In this document: positions 43,241 through 56,238 of the stretch, piece after piece | How the letters are laid out: each line of letters opens with the position of its first letter | How positions within the stretch are numbered: the first letter of the stretch is position 1 | DNA from: Oehlia diaphana | Lineage: Eukaryota > Glomeromycota > Glomeromycetes > Glomerales > Glomeraceae | DNA length: 64,000 nt | Assembly: GCA_003833135.1 (NCBI GenBank) | Contig: QZLH01000080.1 | Location: 61,140-125,139, forward strand | Direction of reading: 5' to 3' | Program-made: the position numbers and the translations under genes | Notes under the pieces: model-generated | Database searches by the model: none | What the model saw: only the letters and a program-made list of their open reading frames with translations | What the model was told of the DNA's origin: nothing

Positions 43241-45672
43241 TTAATTATTATCGGATAAATCAAACTCATTACTACCAAGTGCTAATTTAATAAGATCATA
43301 AATAATAATTCCACCAACTAAAATTATGGCGATAATTCCAGCAATCTTAGAAACCATCATTCTACACTTTCTGTCAGCAGGAAAAGCGGTAAAAGGTTCA
43401 GGTTTAATTGTTGATGACGATGATGTTGTTGGTGATATTGGTAGTGGTGATGTTGGTAACATTGGTGATATTGGTGATATTGGTGTAGTTGGTGTAGTAG
43501 GTGTCGTTGACGTTGTAATTATTAAATTATCATTAATATTTTCATTACTACGATTATAACGATGATGTAAAGATCTATTAGGATGAAGTAAATTATCACC
43601 ACCAGTTGAAGAACTTGTACCACTAATTATATTTGTTGCTTTTTCGATTATATTATTAATATCTATATTAGGTAATTCTTTTTTATCGGCGTTAAGCAAA
43701 GGTGATGATGGTGGTACTGATGGTGGTGGAGTTGCTGTTGCTGATGATGTAACTATTAATGTAGTTGTTTCTAAATCTTTTTCTCTTTGTTCAATAATTT
43801 CTATAGGAGAAATTTGATTCTTTCGTTTTTGACTTAAATTATATAAATAAAATGGTATGATAAAATTACTCGTGCTAGTAAATAATAAACTAGTCCAATT
43901 TGTAAATATATTTAACCAAAATCCTGATTGAAATGGTAAAACTATTATCCATGGTAAAAACGTTGATAATAAAATTGCCATTCCTATAATAATATTAATA
44001 ATAATAATAAATATAAAAATAAAATAAATAAAATAAGAAAAATAAACGAATAAATAAATAAATTCGATTTTTTTTTTAAAGAAAAAAAATACGATGATTT
44101 TACAACGTACCCCTTTTACAAAGACCTGATCTTTCTAAATTATAACGTACAACAATAGAATAAACTGGTATACTAGTTAATAAACCAGCAAGTGGGAATA
44201 AAAATGTTGCGATATCCGTCAAAATATTTCGATGAGATGAATTATCAATTTCTGCTATAATATTTGATGCTAAATCCATTTTATATGTCATTCCTCCTAA
44301 TATTCCTAATAATATATATGCTGAAGTAGTTATCATAACTGAATACCATGTAGCTTTTCTGATAGAAACATCTGGTCGCTAAAAATAAATGAATGAATGA
44401 ATAAATGTGATCCCTTCCAAGATAAAAAATTTTTTTCATCACCTACCAAATCGTTGACCCAACTTGGTACGGTAGTTACAAATGCGTAATTAAATAACAC
44501 GGTACCAACAACCTGACTTTGATTGCTACCGACCAACGGAACATATTCTTTATGCAGTCCAGTGAGTATGAATGTAGCGATCCATGTGATCGCAATAAAA
44601 ACGAGTGTCCCGAAAGAAACTAATATGTATGAAATAGTAACAGTAAATAAAAAAACAATTAAATTACGACGTAAAAAAATTAAAAAAATATATATATATT
44701 TACAAATTTGTACAATTATATTATCAACTAAATCCAAAAATGCCAAAGGAGCACAAAATCCCAAAGTTATCTAGGATTTAATATAAGTGAATAAATGATG
44801 GTATTAAAAAAATAAAAATCACATCTCGAAAGGAAGTAGATTACCATAAATCCTAAAGATGCCATCATGTAATTTGATCCGAACGGACTACTCTCATCAA
44901 TAGCATCATTTATACAAAAGAATCCTAAATTTGGATGAAAACCCAATCCACAAGTTTTACCAGCCCACTTCAATAGCATCAAATCCATTGATTGAGCTGA
45001 TAATATAATTGAAGCAATTATGACTGATTCTATAGATAAATATAAAATTATTTGTATTATTATTCGTGTTTTTTTTTGTGGGATCAAAAAATTTGTTAAA
45101 TGCGTAAATTCAATTTTACGCTAAAAAAAAAAGGAAAAAAGGTTAGTTTACATACACGAAAAGGATTTAATAATCAATTTAATAACTATCATATAAAGAC
45201 CAAAAAAATATATATTAGATTTTTTTTTTCCGTACCTGAAAATATTCATTTCCTCGAATCGTCGTTAATGCTTCACATAAAAGTAAAGAAGAGATAGCAC
45301 TCAGTGACATAGCAATGATGAACATTATGGTAGGAATCAACCAACCCGACATTTGAAAAAGTAAGGGAACTATTTATGCAATGATGCATCATAAGTCGAT
45401 TTTAGAAGAAATGATTTAACATTCATGGATATGAATACTTTTTCTTTTTAGTAAAAGTAGTAATCTATTTCAAATAAAGAAGAACAAAGAAAAAAGAATT
45501 GGTCAACCATACTTGTTACGAGTCCAGGACCTGTCATGGCAGAAACCAAAAGTGCAATGCTTCCTATGAAGGAAATCCCACGTTGATTATTATCCACCTC
45601 TTTTATTGGATAATAACTCCCTTTATTAAATATTCCCATATACTTTTCGTAAATATTCATATATTTATGCAT
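43241..45672 (-). CDS. AAAP-type amino-acid transporter (606 aa)
   Basis: Seven exons: 45672-45513, 45369-45236, 45120-44845, 44770-44704, 44619-44447, 44378-44111 and 43983-43241 (1821 nt, in frame). The first membrane helix is the family signature 'SFIGSIALLVSAMTGPGLVT' followed by 'IPLLFQMSGWLIPTIMF'. Later helices include 'VVGTVLFNYAFVTTVPSWV', then 'PDVSIRKATWYSVMITTSAY', 'ILTDIATFLFPLAGLLTSIP' and 'GMAILLSTFLPWIIVLPF'. About eleven helices are seen, as usual for the amino acid/auxin permease (SLC36/38-like) family, which moves neutral amino acids with protons, often at vacuolar membranes. Unusually, a Ser/Thr/Pro-rich stretch of about 140 residues ('TTPTTPTTPISPISP') separates the penultimate helix from the last one ('KIAGIIAIILVGGIIIYDLI'). 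The substrate cannot be told from sequence. Confidence 0.85.
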
Positions 45673-46341
45673 TGTATAATATTATAAAACAACAAAAGTT
45701 GTATTAATTTTTATTTTTATTTTTTTTTTTTTTTTAGACTCCTTTTATACTTGATCGTGATCAGGTTAATCGGGACTGCCAATCTATTGGGCTGTTTCCG
45801 ATAGTGACATTTATAAGTATGACAACATATATACTATATATAATAAAAAGGATCAGTACAAAGAAAAGGTGATCGGCTCATACATTTTGTCATACTATTC
45901 TATTTCCTTTTATATCATGTGAAAACGCCTTAAAAATACAATTGATCAATGACTATTTCTTTTTATGATTAGTCACTGGTCAATTTTAATGGGTCATAGG
46001 GCAGGGCCACATAATGCATGAAATGTTGTTAATGCATAGTAGTTGGTATCACAACTTTATGCCAGAAACCAGATTTTATTATTTCTTACAAATAAATAAA
46101 AATATAATAATGATATCAAAATTAAGCCGAAAAATAAAAAAATTCTTTATATATAATGAAAAACTTTTCTACATTTAAAAATAAATCATATAAATATATA
46201 AAAAAAAAAGATAATTCCCTCGGGTTAAAACAATAACAAATATAATTTACTTATTAAGTAATAAAAAAGTAATAATTAATTATGTACAAAATAATCATAT
46301 TAATATCCACAACGTGCTGCGGTGCATGATGCATTCTTTTA
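45673..46341. other. Intergenic between two minus-strand genes
   Basis: Presumed transporter promoter (45673-46000) and 3' flank of the KH-domain gene. Nothing else is supported. Confidence 0.4.
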
Positions 46342-48068
46342 TCAATCACCAATTTCCTTAGAAATGTTCCTTGCATAATCAATTGTATCAATAATTGATT
46401 CGTTGAATTTTGGATTTTTAGGATCCATAGTCGTGATTGATTCACAACTGTTAGGAGAAGGAGATGAAATCCAAGAAAGATTGATCAAATTAACGGTATC
46501 TTCCAAAGTTATTCTATCATCTTCATCTTGTAAAGTAGAAATGAAATTCATTTGATATTTATCATTACTAAATTAAGTTTAGAGAGAGAGAATAATTAGT
46601 TGGGAATAATTTCAATAAATGATTTATTGAATTTTCGGAAATTACTTACATTAGTTGTTTTTTGATGATAGATTGTCTAACGCTTGTACATTTAAATTTT
46701 CCATTGAAATCTTTTTGCCTGAAATACATCATTTCGCTATCATCACACTTATTCTTATTTCTTACAATAAAATCATCAGATTTTTGTATATTATAAATTA
46801 TATTATGATTTTTTTCGCTAATAGGGGATGAACGTTTTTGTGATTTTAATAAGAAACGTAAATCTGGTGATTTACTTCTACCGGATACAATGTCTATTAT
46901 AGCTTGACGACTTATATTTTTCGTTGATTTTATTATTTTCCAACGTCCTATAAATAAGTAAATCTTTTTTTTTTAAAAAAAAACAAAAATATTTAAAAAA
47001 TAAAAATGATTCGTCAAAAATTTTACCTTCATTCGCGTTCCATTGTAATTTAAATTTATTTTTCTTTTCCTTTTCTTTATATAATACAGTAATAAAACAT
47101 TCCTCCCTATCATCAACCTTATTTTCAAAATTGTTAATTTCTTTAAATCCAAAAGTATTTTTTAATTTTTGAATTTTCTCATCATCAAAAAAACTAATAT
47201 CATGACGAAAAGCGGTAGTAATTCCATTATAACCCCTTTTTAAATTATTCCATTCTGATAAATTTAAATTAGTTTTACTAATTTTTGTAAATAATTCTCT
47301 ACCAAAATTAATTTTTAAACGAAATTCATTATCAGAATTGTCCATTATAATTTTTTGTTGATGATGATGAAAGTTACCGTAACGGTTCCGAGATGGATGA
47401 GATAAATTTTTATTACTAATTTGGTCAACAATTTTAGCCAAACAATCATCTAATTGTAATATAGTATTAAAACTATAAATCTTTCCTGATAGATTATTAA
47501 ATGATATATTATTACTATTATTATTATATTTGTGGAAAGTAGGAGAAGAACGTCGTAACGATAAAAATGATGAATAATTTGATGGTGAAGGATTTATTTC
47601 AAGAGTATATTTACAATGAGTTATATCGTTGAGAAAGACACTACTCTTACAACCATCTTCACTAGGAACTTTCTTAAATGATAACATGGGTAATAATAAT
47701 TTTGGAATAATATCCAATAAAGTGAATCCTATACTTGGTGAGTAAGAATTCGAACGACCTAACGATTCTTGTAATAAAACAACGGCATTTGAACGTTGTT
47801 CTTTGGTACCAGTAATTATTGCTTGACATGGTTGATTTCTTTTACCGATAATTATAATATCTGCTCCTGAAGTTTCCCTTAGGAAAAAAAAAAGAGAAAC
47901 ATAAAATTATTAAACAATATTATTATAATTTAATAAACGTTAATAAATTACTTACTTTATTCGATTTAAATTTGAAGAATCTGGTCCAAATATATATCCT
48001 GATTTTCTTTTTGGTATTCTAAATGTCTCTTGATTTTCTTTTAACTCGATTATTTGATTTGGTATCAT
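46342..48068 (-). CDS. KH-domain protein (495 aa)
   Basis: Four exons: 48068-47956, 47877-47027, 46947-46650 and 46567-46342 (1488 nt, in frame). Residues 16-70 read as a divergent KH fold: 'FRIPKRKSGYIFGPDSSNLN', 'RIKETSGADIIIIGKRNQPC' and 'QAIITGTKEQRSNAVVLLQ', with the GxxG loop reading GPDS. A low-complexity Ser/Asn region follows. Then comes a conserved-looking segment 'FRLKINFGRELFTKI', 'LSEWNNLKRGYNGITTAFRH', 'FITVLYKEK' and 'FKLQWNANEGRWKIIKSTKN'. This arrangement resembles fungal KH proteins with a DUF7905-like C-terminal domain; that part is from memory and less certain. An RNA- or single-strand-binding role is likely. The last exon ('DTIDYARNISKEIGD') is acidic. The first ATG directly precedes the KH strand. 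Confidence 0.72.
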
Positions 48069-50024
48069 TTTTTTTTATAAAAATAAAGAATTTAAATTAG
48101 AAAAAAAATGTAAAGTAAAATATATAAATATAATATATATATTATATCTAATATTACATACGCATTTTTTAAAAATCAGGATACGTCCTTTATATAAGAA
48201 AAAAAAAATTTTTTTTTTCAATTTTCTGTATACCGAGCGGCCGATAAAGAAAATTAGATAACTATCAAAAAGAGAAACAATAACCATTATTATTTTTTTG
48301 GCAGTTTATTATTTCAGTAAAGATTTTCAAAATTTTAACCATCTTCTCTAATGAACAAAGCTTTCGACCAATAAAGATTCGTATAAAATAAGTAAAAGGC
48401 GTAAATACCGCAGTACTGCATTAATTATGCGAAGTAAACCATTTGCATAATTGCTTTTGAAAGTTGCTTTTGGTTATAACTGGGGCTAATTCAAACAATC
48501 AGGTCAATTTTGATTATCTTTTTTATTGTTACTTTCATTATTACCATAATCATCAAATTGAAAGTGTTATTCTAAAACAATGAAATAAATTCTTCTTAGA
48601 ATGAAATAAAATTTAGAATATATTCTTGGAATAATAAATTTTGGAATAAAAAAAGAAAAGAGTTCAAGTTCTTAATTTAGCTCTTTTCTTTCTTCTCGTT
48701 CTTTTCGTTCGTTCTTTTCGTTAAATCCTTTTTATTCGTCCTTTTCGTTCGCTCCTTTCTAGAAAAAAAAAAAATATATAACAAAGAATTATTTCAATAT
48801 AATAATGTATTTTTACGATTGGTATTAACTTTTTTAACTTTTTATATTATGCATGCATAAAATTCATACGTCTATCCATACATCAAGCATTATTATTATT
48901 ATTATTATTATTAGAGTTTAGCAATTGATAAATTTGGAATGATTCAAACTTATTCAAACATTTTAAACTTTGTAAAATTTTCTTATTTTTTTTTTTAAAA
49001 AAAAAAAAAAAATTTCAAAGTAAAAAAATTCCTTTATTTCATTATGAAATTTATAATTTTATCCTTATTCGTCTTATTTATCTTATTCTCTTTCAAATAT
49101 TTACTTTTTAAATAGTAATTTATTATGATGTATATTTACGATTAATAAATTAATAAGCTAAGCTTTTTTTTTTTAAGATTTGCAATATCGTGATAATTAT
49201 GTGGCGGGTTATCAGTTATCCGTTGTCCGTTTTCCTAAAAAAAAAATTATTTAAATAATGGTTATTGTTTATTATATTAAATTTTACAATAGTTTAAAAT
49301 CAATAATTATTGAGTTCTTATTGTTAACCATATGAAATTAATTGTATAAAAATTCAAAATTTCAAATTTTCTCTTATAAAAATTAGACTAATAAAAATTT
49401 GTATAAATAAAAAAAAAAATGTACATATGGGAATCACGACAACTATCACGCTCCTATCAGTTACGATAAAAAAGTGGTAGTATTTCTAGAAAACTTTGAA
49501 GAAATATATCATAAGGTACGACAATAAATAATTAATTAATATTGCATGACTTCATTAATTAAAGAAGGTAATTAAAGTGTTACATTGCAAGTATTTTTTT
49601 TTTAGTTGTACAAGAGATTTTTTACATTTGTATGATTTGTATGTATTTGAAGTATAATTATGATAACGAAGAAAATGAACGTTATCGTTACATTAAAATT
49701 TTAAATTGTTTTCTGTGTCGCGAAAAAAGGTATTTTTGTATATATACATAGATAATTATTTCGTTTTCCATTTTACTTTCTTTTAATTTAATTAGTACCT
49801 CCGAAAAAAAAAAAAAATTAACCATAAACATTAAAAAAAAAAAATTTTTTTTTTTTTATTTGCCGTAATATAGAATTTCTCTTTTCGAATGTTAAGAGTC
49901 ATACGCGGACGGTAAAACAATTTTTTTTTATACATACTGTATTACCACTTTCCTTAAAATAATTTTCTATCATTCTTCCATAAAAAAAAAAACTTTTTTC
50001 TTTCCTTCCTTTTAAAATAAAAAA
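48069..50024. other. Divergent intergenic region between KH gene and GPI protein gene
   Basis: Contains a C/T-rich direct repeat of 'TTCTTTTCGTTCG' (48690-48760), an (ATT)n microsatellite at about 48888-48913 and several homopolymers. It should hold both promoters. No gene is supported. Confidence 0.45.
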
Positions 50025-50870
50025 ATGAAATCATCTTATTCTTTTGTAGCATTAGTTACCTTCCTTCTTAGTGTTAGTACAACTAACGCAAACATATTTC
50101 CAACAAATCCTGATGGTGGTGCTGCTATTTTCACTCCAAATCAAAAAGTAAGGAGTAACACATGATAATTTCGAAAAAAGAATTTTCTTCTTACTTTACC
50201 TTTTTTTTTTCTTTAGGTTTCAATTGAATGGAAAGATGATGGTAAAGCTCCAAATTTAAAAGCTTTAGGCGTAGTTTTAGTGGAATTTATGACTGGAGCA
50301 GATCTTGATCAAGTACCCTTGGAACCTATTGGAAAAGTACCCGCTACTGTAGGAAAAATTGCTTGGGTAGTACCAGAAGTTGATCCTCCAGGAAAATTTT
50401 ATTTTTTAAGATTTTCTAACGGTAAAGTTGATGATGTTTATACAACAAGATTTACTATTACTGATAAAAATGGTAAATATCCAGCTGAAACAATTCCTCC
50501 TCCAGCTGTTGGTAAGAATCTTGGTAAAGTTGGTAAAATTGTTGCAAAAGGTGATCCGAATGGTCCTGTACCAAAAGAAATTGGTGTAGAAAATTCTAAT
50601 GAAACTCCTAAACAACCTGCTAAACCTGCTGATGATACTCTTAAAGAACCTAAAAATGCAAAGAAAACTCCTAATAATGATGCCAAAGCTCCTGATAATT
50701 CTGCTAAAACTGATAATCCTACACCGACGAATAATATTTTCCCATCAGCTTTTGTATCAGGAAATAATAATACCATTACTACTACTAGTTCAGCTTTTTC
50801 AATAAATTATAATATTGATATTATTGGCGTTTTAACTTTTATTAGTTTATTATCTAGCATGATAATTTAA
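50025..50870 (+). CDS. GPI-anchored Kre9/Knh1-like cell-wall protein (258 aa)
   Basis: Two exons, 50025-50147 and 50217-50870, joined in phase 0. The N-terminus is a signal peptide ('SFVALVTFLLSVSTTNA', cleavage near residue 22). A beta-sandwich domain of about 100 residues follows: 'VSIEWKDDGKAPNLKALGVV', 'VPATVGKIAWVVPEVDPPGK' and 'FYFLRFSNGKVDDVYTTRFT'. This is the pattern of the Ser/Thr-rich GPI-anchored Kre9/Knh1 domain ('W..DG..P......V.L..G.........IA......G...W.VP....G..YFLR'). A Lys/Pro/Asp-rich linker and a hydrophobic tail ('IDIIGVLTFISLLSSMII') after small residues complete a GPI signal. It should sit on the outer plasma membrane or wall and may take part in beta-glucan assembly; that role is known for yeast relatives and inferred here. 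Confidence 0.85.
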
Positions 50871-51293
50871 AATATATATACCGTATATGTATATTGTATA
50901 TATATATATTTTTTATAGATTACTTTTTCTAATATTTCGATAATTAATAATATTAATTTCTAATAATTAATTACTTAATAATTAATAGTGTGTTTAAAAT
51001 AATACATAACAATTAATTATATTATAACAAAGATTAATATTTAACACGTTAATAATGTCTAATATATCTTCAACTGCACGTTTACTGTTTACAAAATTAA
51101 CGAACATTTATTGAAATAAAGATTAGTCATTTGTGAAGCGTAATCCTCAGTTCTCATTTAAGTCATGTAATTCATTAATGCTTCACATTTGATATAAAAG
51201 ATCGATAATTAAATTTTCAGCCTGCATAATTCGTATCATTGCGTAACAATCGTAAATCCATCGTCGCTCACACGTGAAATTATGAGATAATGG

Positions 51294-51359
<66 letters not shown>

Positions 51360-52554
51360 ATTTTACATTGTTATTATTATTATTACCTTTTTAATTCAGG
51401 TAATCAATTGGTGAAAACTATAACGATATTAAAATATATTGACAGGGAAAAATATGCAATCTCTGAAAATTGAAGGCAATAAAATTTGATACATTTCGCA
51501 ATTTTTATACTCAAAAATTGATAAAAAAAGGGGGGAATTTATTCATTAAAAAGAAATTTTTTTTTGCTCGTCTCTAATTTTTTTTTTCGGATAATTTATA
51601 ATCACGTGATACTCGATAAACTTAAAATTCAGAAATTCACATGATTGGATATGATTGGATATTATAATGAACGTCATTAGAAATGACGACATTGCAAAAT
51701 TCTGTTAATTTCAAAATATCATCTAAATAAGAAATTATTACTAATGGCATAATTTAATTACAATTTTGTTTATGTTTACATCATTAACACACTTTTCTCG
51801 CAATATGATTAATTGTTTACGCATATAATTAAATTAAATATGGCTGATTTCACTTTGTTTACAAAAATTCGATATTCATGAAGGATTTTTTCTGTCCGAT
51901 GACTTTTAAGGTTTAAGAAAATTATGTGTTGATCAATTGTTACTAGTAAAGTATAGATGATTTTGACGATTTTTGCACTATATCATCTTATGTTCCTATA
52001 TTAATAAGTTTGTTTTTAATGATTACCTAATATATTATAAACTCGATTTATTAAGCGTACTTTATTAGATGTTTATTGGACCAATCCAATCAGATATTAA
52101 AGATTTTTTTTTGGCTCATGATTCCGGATTTAACGAACACGATAGTTGACGGAAACTAGTCTTAAATAAAAGAACGAACGTGACATTACCGTTAATTCAC
52201 ATTAGGATTTGCAGTAATGATAAAATTTTATGAAAAAGAAAATTTTATGACATAAATTATCTCTGAGTAAAGCTAGAGATTTATTGAAATCGGTATGTAA
52301 TAAAAATTACTGTATTATTAATTTTAACCTGCCAACACAAATAGTTAATTTGTGAATAAATCTGAAAATTTTTTACGAAATTCTTTTTTACATAATTGTA
52401 ATAATTATTAGTCATTCATCCCATTGTGTATTTTACTTAAAAAAATACTTCCAACATTTGCTTAGTTTTATTTTCCGCCTGATAATAAATAATTTTGAAA
52501 ATCCATTCGTTTAATCATATAGATGATCGACCGTTATGTATTAGTGTGTGGCTA
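50871..52554. other. Intergenic, includes a ~58-base poly-T run
   Basis: The poly-T run occupies about 51300-51358. The rest is A/T-rich with no supported gene. The final part is upstream sequence of the pseudokinase gene. Confidence 0.4.
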
Positions 52555-52627
52555 ATGACGTTGATGAGTTGATGACGTTGATGACGTTAAAGTCACGTAA
52601 ATCTGATAACAATAATTATATATAAAC
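52555..52627 (+). promoter_or_regulatory. Tandem TGACGTT motifs and TATA box
   Basis: 'ATGACGTTGATGAGTTGATG' continues into two more 'GATGACGTT' copies and a 'GTCACGTA' by 52600. A TATA-like 'TATATATAAA' lies at about 52617-52626, roughly 90 bases before the start codon. TGACGT is the half-site of bZIP (CREB/ATF-type) factors, so bZIP control is possible. This is inference. Confidence 0.35.
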
Positions 52628-52712
52628 TTGTAAAAAGCGTAAAATAAAAAATGTAACAACTTTCTTATTTTCCTTTTTTTTATTTTCGAATCAAAAAAAA
52701 AATTTTTTAGTA

Positions 52713-54859
52713 ATGCCTTCCGCAATTCGAGAAGAAATAGTTCGTGTGGCAGTTAATAAATCTTCTGCATTAATTGATTATAAGGTTTATAATGATATAC
52801 CAAAACAAACTGAATTTAGAAAACAAATAATTCTTGAGGATAAATTTCTTACAAGTGAAGAAAAGACTGAAGCGATAGGAATGATAAATAAATCTTATGA
52901 TCATGATAAAATTCTTTATAATTTTGGTAGAAAAAGAATTTGTGAAAATTGTAATCAAGAATGTTTAGCTATATTATATTGTGAATTTTGTGTTAGAAAT
53001 TATTTAAAATCAAATTTTTCAAATTGGTCATCAGGAAATGATGATATTGATAATCTTATACAAAAATGTCAAATGGAAACGATTGATCCGGAAAGAATAA
53101 TTGAATGGATTCCATATGATCAATTTCAAAATGTTAATAATTATTTATTAAAAAATGATTCCTCGGATATTTATACAGCAGTTTGGATTGATGGATGTTA
53201 TAATGAATGGGATCCTAACGAGAAACGATTAAAAAGATTTGGAAGACAAAAAGTAATACTTAAAAGTTATGAAAATATAAATCGAAACTGGTTTGAGGAG
53301 GTTCGTAATCTTAAAAGTATTTAATAAAGTGATAATTAAAATTTTTTTTTTTAATAAAAAAATTCGTTTTATAGGCCAAATCACATCTAACTTTAAGTAA
53401 TGAATGGCAAAGTAGTGTTCAATATTATGGATTAACACAAGATCCATCAAATGGTAATTACATGCTTGTAATGAATTCAATGGATGTAAGTTTGAGAGAA
53501 TTTTTACAAAAAAATCATAATCAACTCTCATGGAAAGAAAAATTTCAAATTGTTGTTGATATGACTCATTCACTTTATATTATTCATGAGGAGAATGCAA
53601 TTCATAGAGATTTGCATTCTGGAAATATATTACATTCTCCAAGAAGTAATAAATGGTATATTAATGAACTTGGACTTAGTGGCCCTGCAGATATATCATC
53701 AAAAAGTATATATGGGAATCTTCCTTATATAGCACCCGAGGTTATTGCTGGGAAACAAGTTACAAAAGCATCCAATATTTATGGTATTGCAATGCTTATG
53801 TGGGAAATTTCTTCCGGGCAACCACCATTTACTAATCGTGAACATGATTATAATCTTGCGAATGATATTGTTAATGGTATGAGACCAAATATAATACCAG
53901 GAACTCCTTCAGAATATGAAAGTTTGATGAAACAAAGTTGGGACGCTGATCCATTAAAAAGACCTGATGCTTATACACTTTGGAAAAAATTTTATGAAAT
54001 TAATTTATATTATTTAAACGAATTATATGAAGCAATTCAATCAGAAGAAGCAAGTAGTAATGTAAATAAAAATAGTGCCAATTATACAGATGGTAATTTA
54101 CATACAAGTAAAGTTTATCAATTTGAAAATCTACCTGAACCAAGGAATGCAACAGAAGGTAATTATTATTATATTAGTTAATTTAATTTTATTTAAATTA
54201 ATAGCGTACTAATAATAATCTTCAATTATAACAGAAGAACAAGAAGGTATAAAATAACGAATTTATTACAAATTATTATTTTTAAAATGGTTTGTTTTTG
54301 TGTATTTAATTATTCTTTTCATATTTTTAATAATAATTTTTTTACAGCATTTCATAATAAATCTTATGACAACTCTGATAACAGTGAGTATTAATTGAAA
54401 ATTTATTGTTATTATTATATAACAAATACTGATTAATTCGTCTTTATTTTTACTTTTTAGTTGATTTTAATAAAACAAATAACCAGGATGAAGGTAACTT
54501 ATTTTTAGATGAACTTTTCTCTTCCAAATAAATAAAAATATAGAAGTATTTTATTCTCCGAATTTATTTATTGGTACTGTAAAATAAGTAAATAACTAAT
54601 ATAGATTTGACTATATATTTAATAACGCATGAACAAATTTCATTGATTTGAATTATTTAGATATTCGAAATAAAACAATTCAACAACAAATAAAAGATAA
54701 TATTGGTAATGTATTTTTAAAATTCATTATATATCAATTGGAAGGAATTCGATTTTATACTAATTTTTTATAATTTTTTTAGATGAAAATGAAGTATATG
54801 TTAATCCAAATCTTCATTCGGAAGAACAAGATGAATTAGAAATTCCTGATAGTATTTAA
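52713..54859 (+). CDS. Probable pseudokinase, paralogue of the 38.8-41.1 kb kinase (524 aa)
   Basis: Exons: 52713-53300, 53375-54158, 54235-54246, 54348-54383, 54461-54493, 54661-54705 and 54783-54859 (1575 nt, in frame). It keeps the zinc module (C77-C80-C90-C93), 'FSNWSSGNDDIDNLIQ', 'EWIPYDQF', Lys184 (VILK) and the catalytic 'HRDLHSGN' (273-280). Three key sites are changed. The glycine loop reads 'LLKNDSSDIYTAV' with no glycine. The metal-binding Asp of DFG is Glu294 ('NELGLSG'). The subdomain IX Asp is Asn330 ('ASNIYGIAML'). ATP/magnesium binding is therefore probably weak or lost. The frame is intact and the splice sites are good, so it looks like a maintained protein, not a pseudogene. 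The phase-1 micro-exon tail matches the paralogue, including the 12-nt 'EEQE' exon and the 'NLHSEEQDELEIPDS' end. Confidence 0.83.
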
Positions 54860-55334
54860 CTTATTTTGATCATTTATTTTTTTTTAAAAAAATTTTTTTT
54901 ATGAATTATTTAAACGACGCTATGACTACTATATAGTAATCAAGATACTGTAAGTAAAATATCAATATCTTGCAAAATTTTTGTTATTTTTGTAAATTAA
55001 ATTATTTTTTTTTTTTCATATTATTAAATAAATTGCAATTTAAACAATTCTGTTAATTGTATCTTACGAGTTATGGTGTCGATTGTGTCAGGTGATAAAG
55101 ATGTAGTTTGACAAAGTTTGACGCCTGACGCGCATCACCTGAATACGTTAATTTACTTAATGCGGCCCAGAGACTTTGTAATTTCAGTCATGTGTTTCCA
55201 AACTCGAAGTTTTAATATCAAATTTTTTCCTATTTATTAATAATGGTATTGATGGAAAATAATCTTCTTTCAACTAAATGTGTTAATAAAATCAAAAATC
55301 TTTACAATTTTCAGCAAAAATTTTAAATATTTTC
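54860..55334. other. Intergenic, nothing recognised
   Basis: 3' flank of the pseudokinase gene and A/T-rich spacer. No gene is supported. Confidence 0.4.
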
Positions 55335-55387
55335 ATATTAACCGGTTAATTAACCGATCAAGGTTTTTTGGACGGTCCCGACTTCTA
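55335..55387 (-). mobile_element. Solo hAT end related to the element at 5397
   Basis: Reverse-complemented it reads 'TAGAAGTCGGGACCGTCCAA', then 'AAAACCTTGATCGGTTAATT' and 'AACCGGTTAA'. The 5397 element's left end has 'GTCCTAAAAAACCTTAACAG' and 'GTTAATTAA' in the same order. No partner end is found upstream, so only a terminus remains. Confidence 0.5.
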
Positions 55388-56238
55388 CATTAGCAAATAT
55401 TTTTGATATTGAGAAGAAAATTGTCGAATGTGCTAACAACCTGTAAACCAATATTTCTTCTTTATCACTATCATCCTAATATTGTTCGTATCTGTTAACT
55501 ATGTTCGAAGGATGGAGTGATGAGATAATGCCATATCGTAAGTGACGAGATTTCTATGTGATACGAATGTTCATACGATTTTATTGTGGTTTAATGGTTA
55601 GATTACTTTTATATTCTTAACTTGTATGTATCAGTTCACGGTAAAGATCAACTTATTCAACTTATTCGTACATTTTTTATTCGCGCTGATTTAGAAAAAT
55701 AAAACATAACTTGAATGAACTATTAAAGAATCTAGCGTCAGCTACAAATATAGTATATGTTTTTTCGAAAGTGTATTCAGATAGTAACTTACACAGATAG
55801 TTCAACAAAAAATCTTTTCAGAACCTTTATTACGTTCATCTGCAGACAAATAAAATTTACAAAATAGATTAAGACAAAAAAAAAAAACCATTGCAAATTT
55901 TATTTATTGCTAAAATATAGATTATTAATATATATTATATCATAATTTCTGATATTTCATAATGCTAATTATTTTTTAATATTTTGTTAAAATATTTACT
56001 GCATTAATTACGTATTGTTGAGAACACTTTTTTAAATATGAATATAGTTATAAATTAGGAATTTTTAATTTTGTTAAATCATAAATCGATTTTATTTATA
56101 AAAAATTATTTGCTCAATTACAAACTGATTTATTTATGCAAAAAAAAGTTTACTCTTTAATCAGTGTTGAACAAATCAATATATAATATATATTTTATCA
56201 TTTATATCTAAGTTTTTGATATAAATAGAATTGTAATA
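55388..56238. other. Intergenic, A/T-rich
   Basis: 3' flank of the long minus-strand kinase gene. No gene or repeat is supported. Confidence 0.4.

Noticed and set aside
43326..43559. 77-codon plus-strand frame rich in Gly, Asp and Val
   Set aside because: Reverse strand of the low-complexity loop of the transporter gene.
50438..50776. 112-codon minus-strand frame opposite the GPI protein
   Set aside because: Shadow of the strongly supported plus-strand coding exon.
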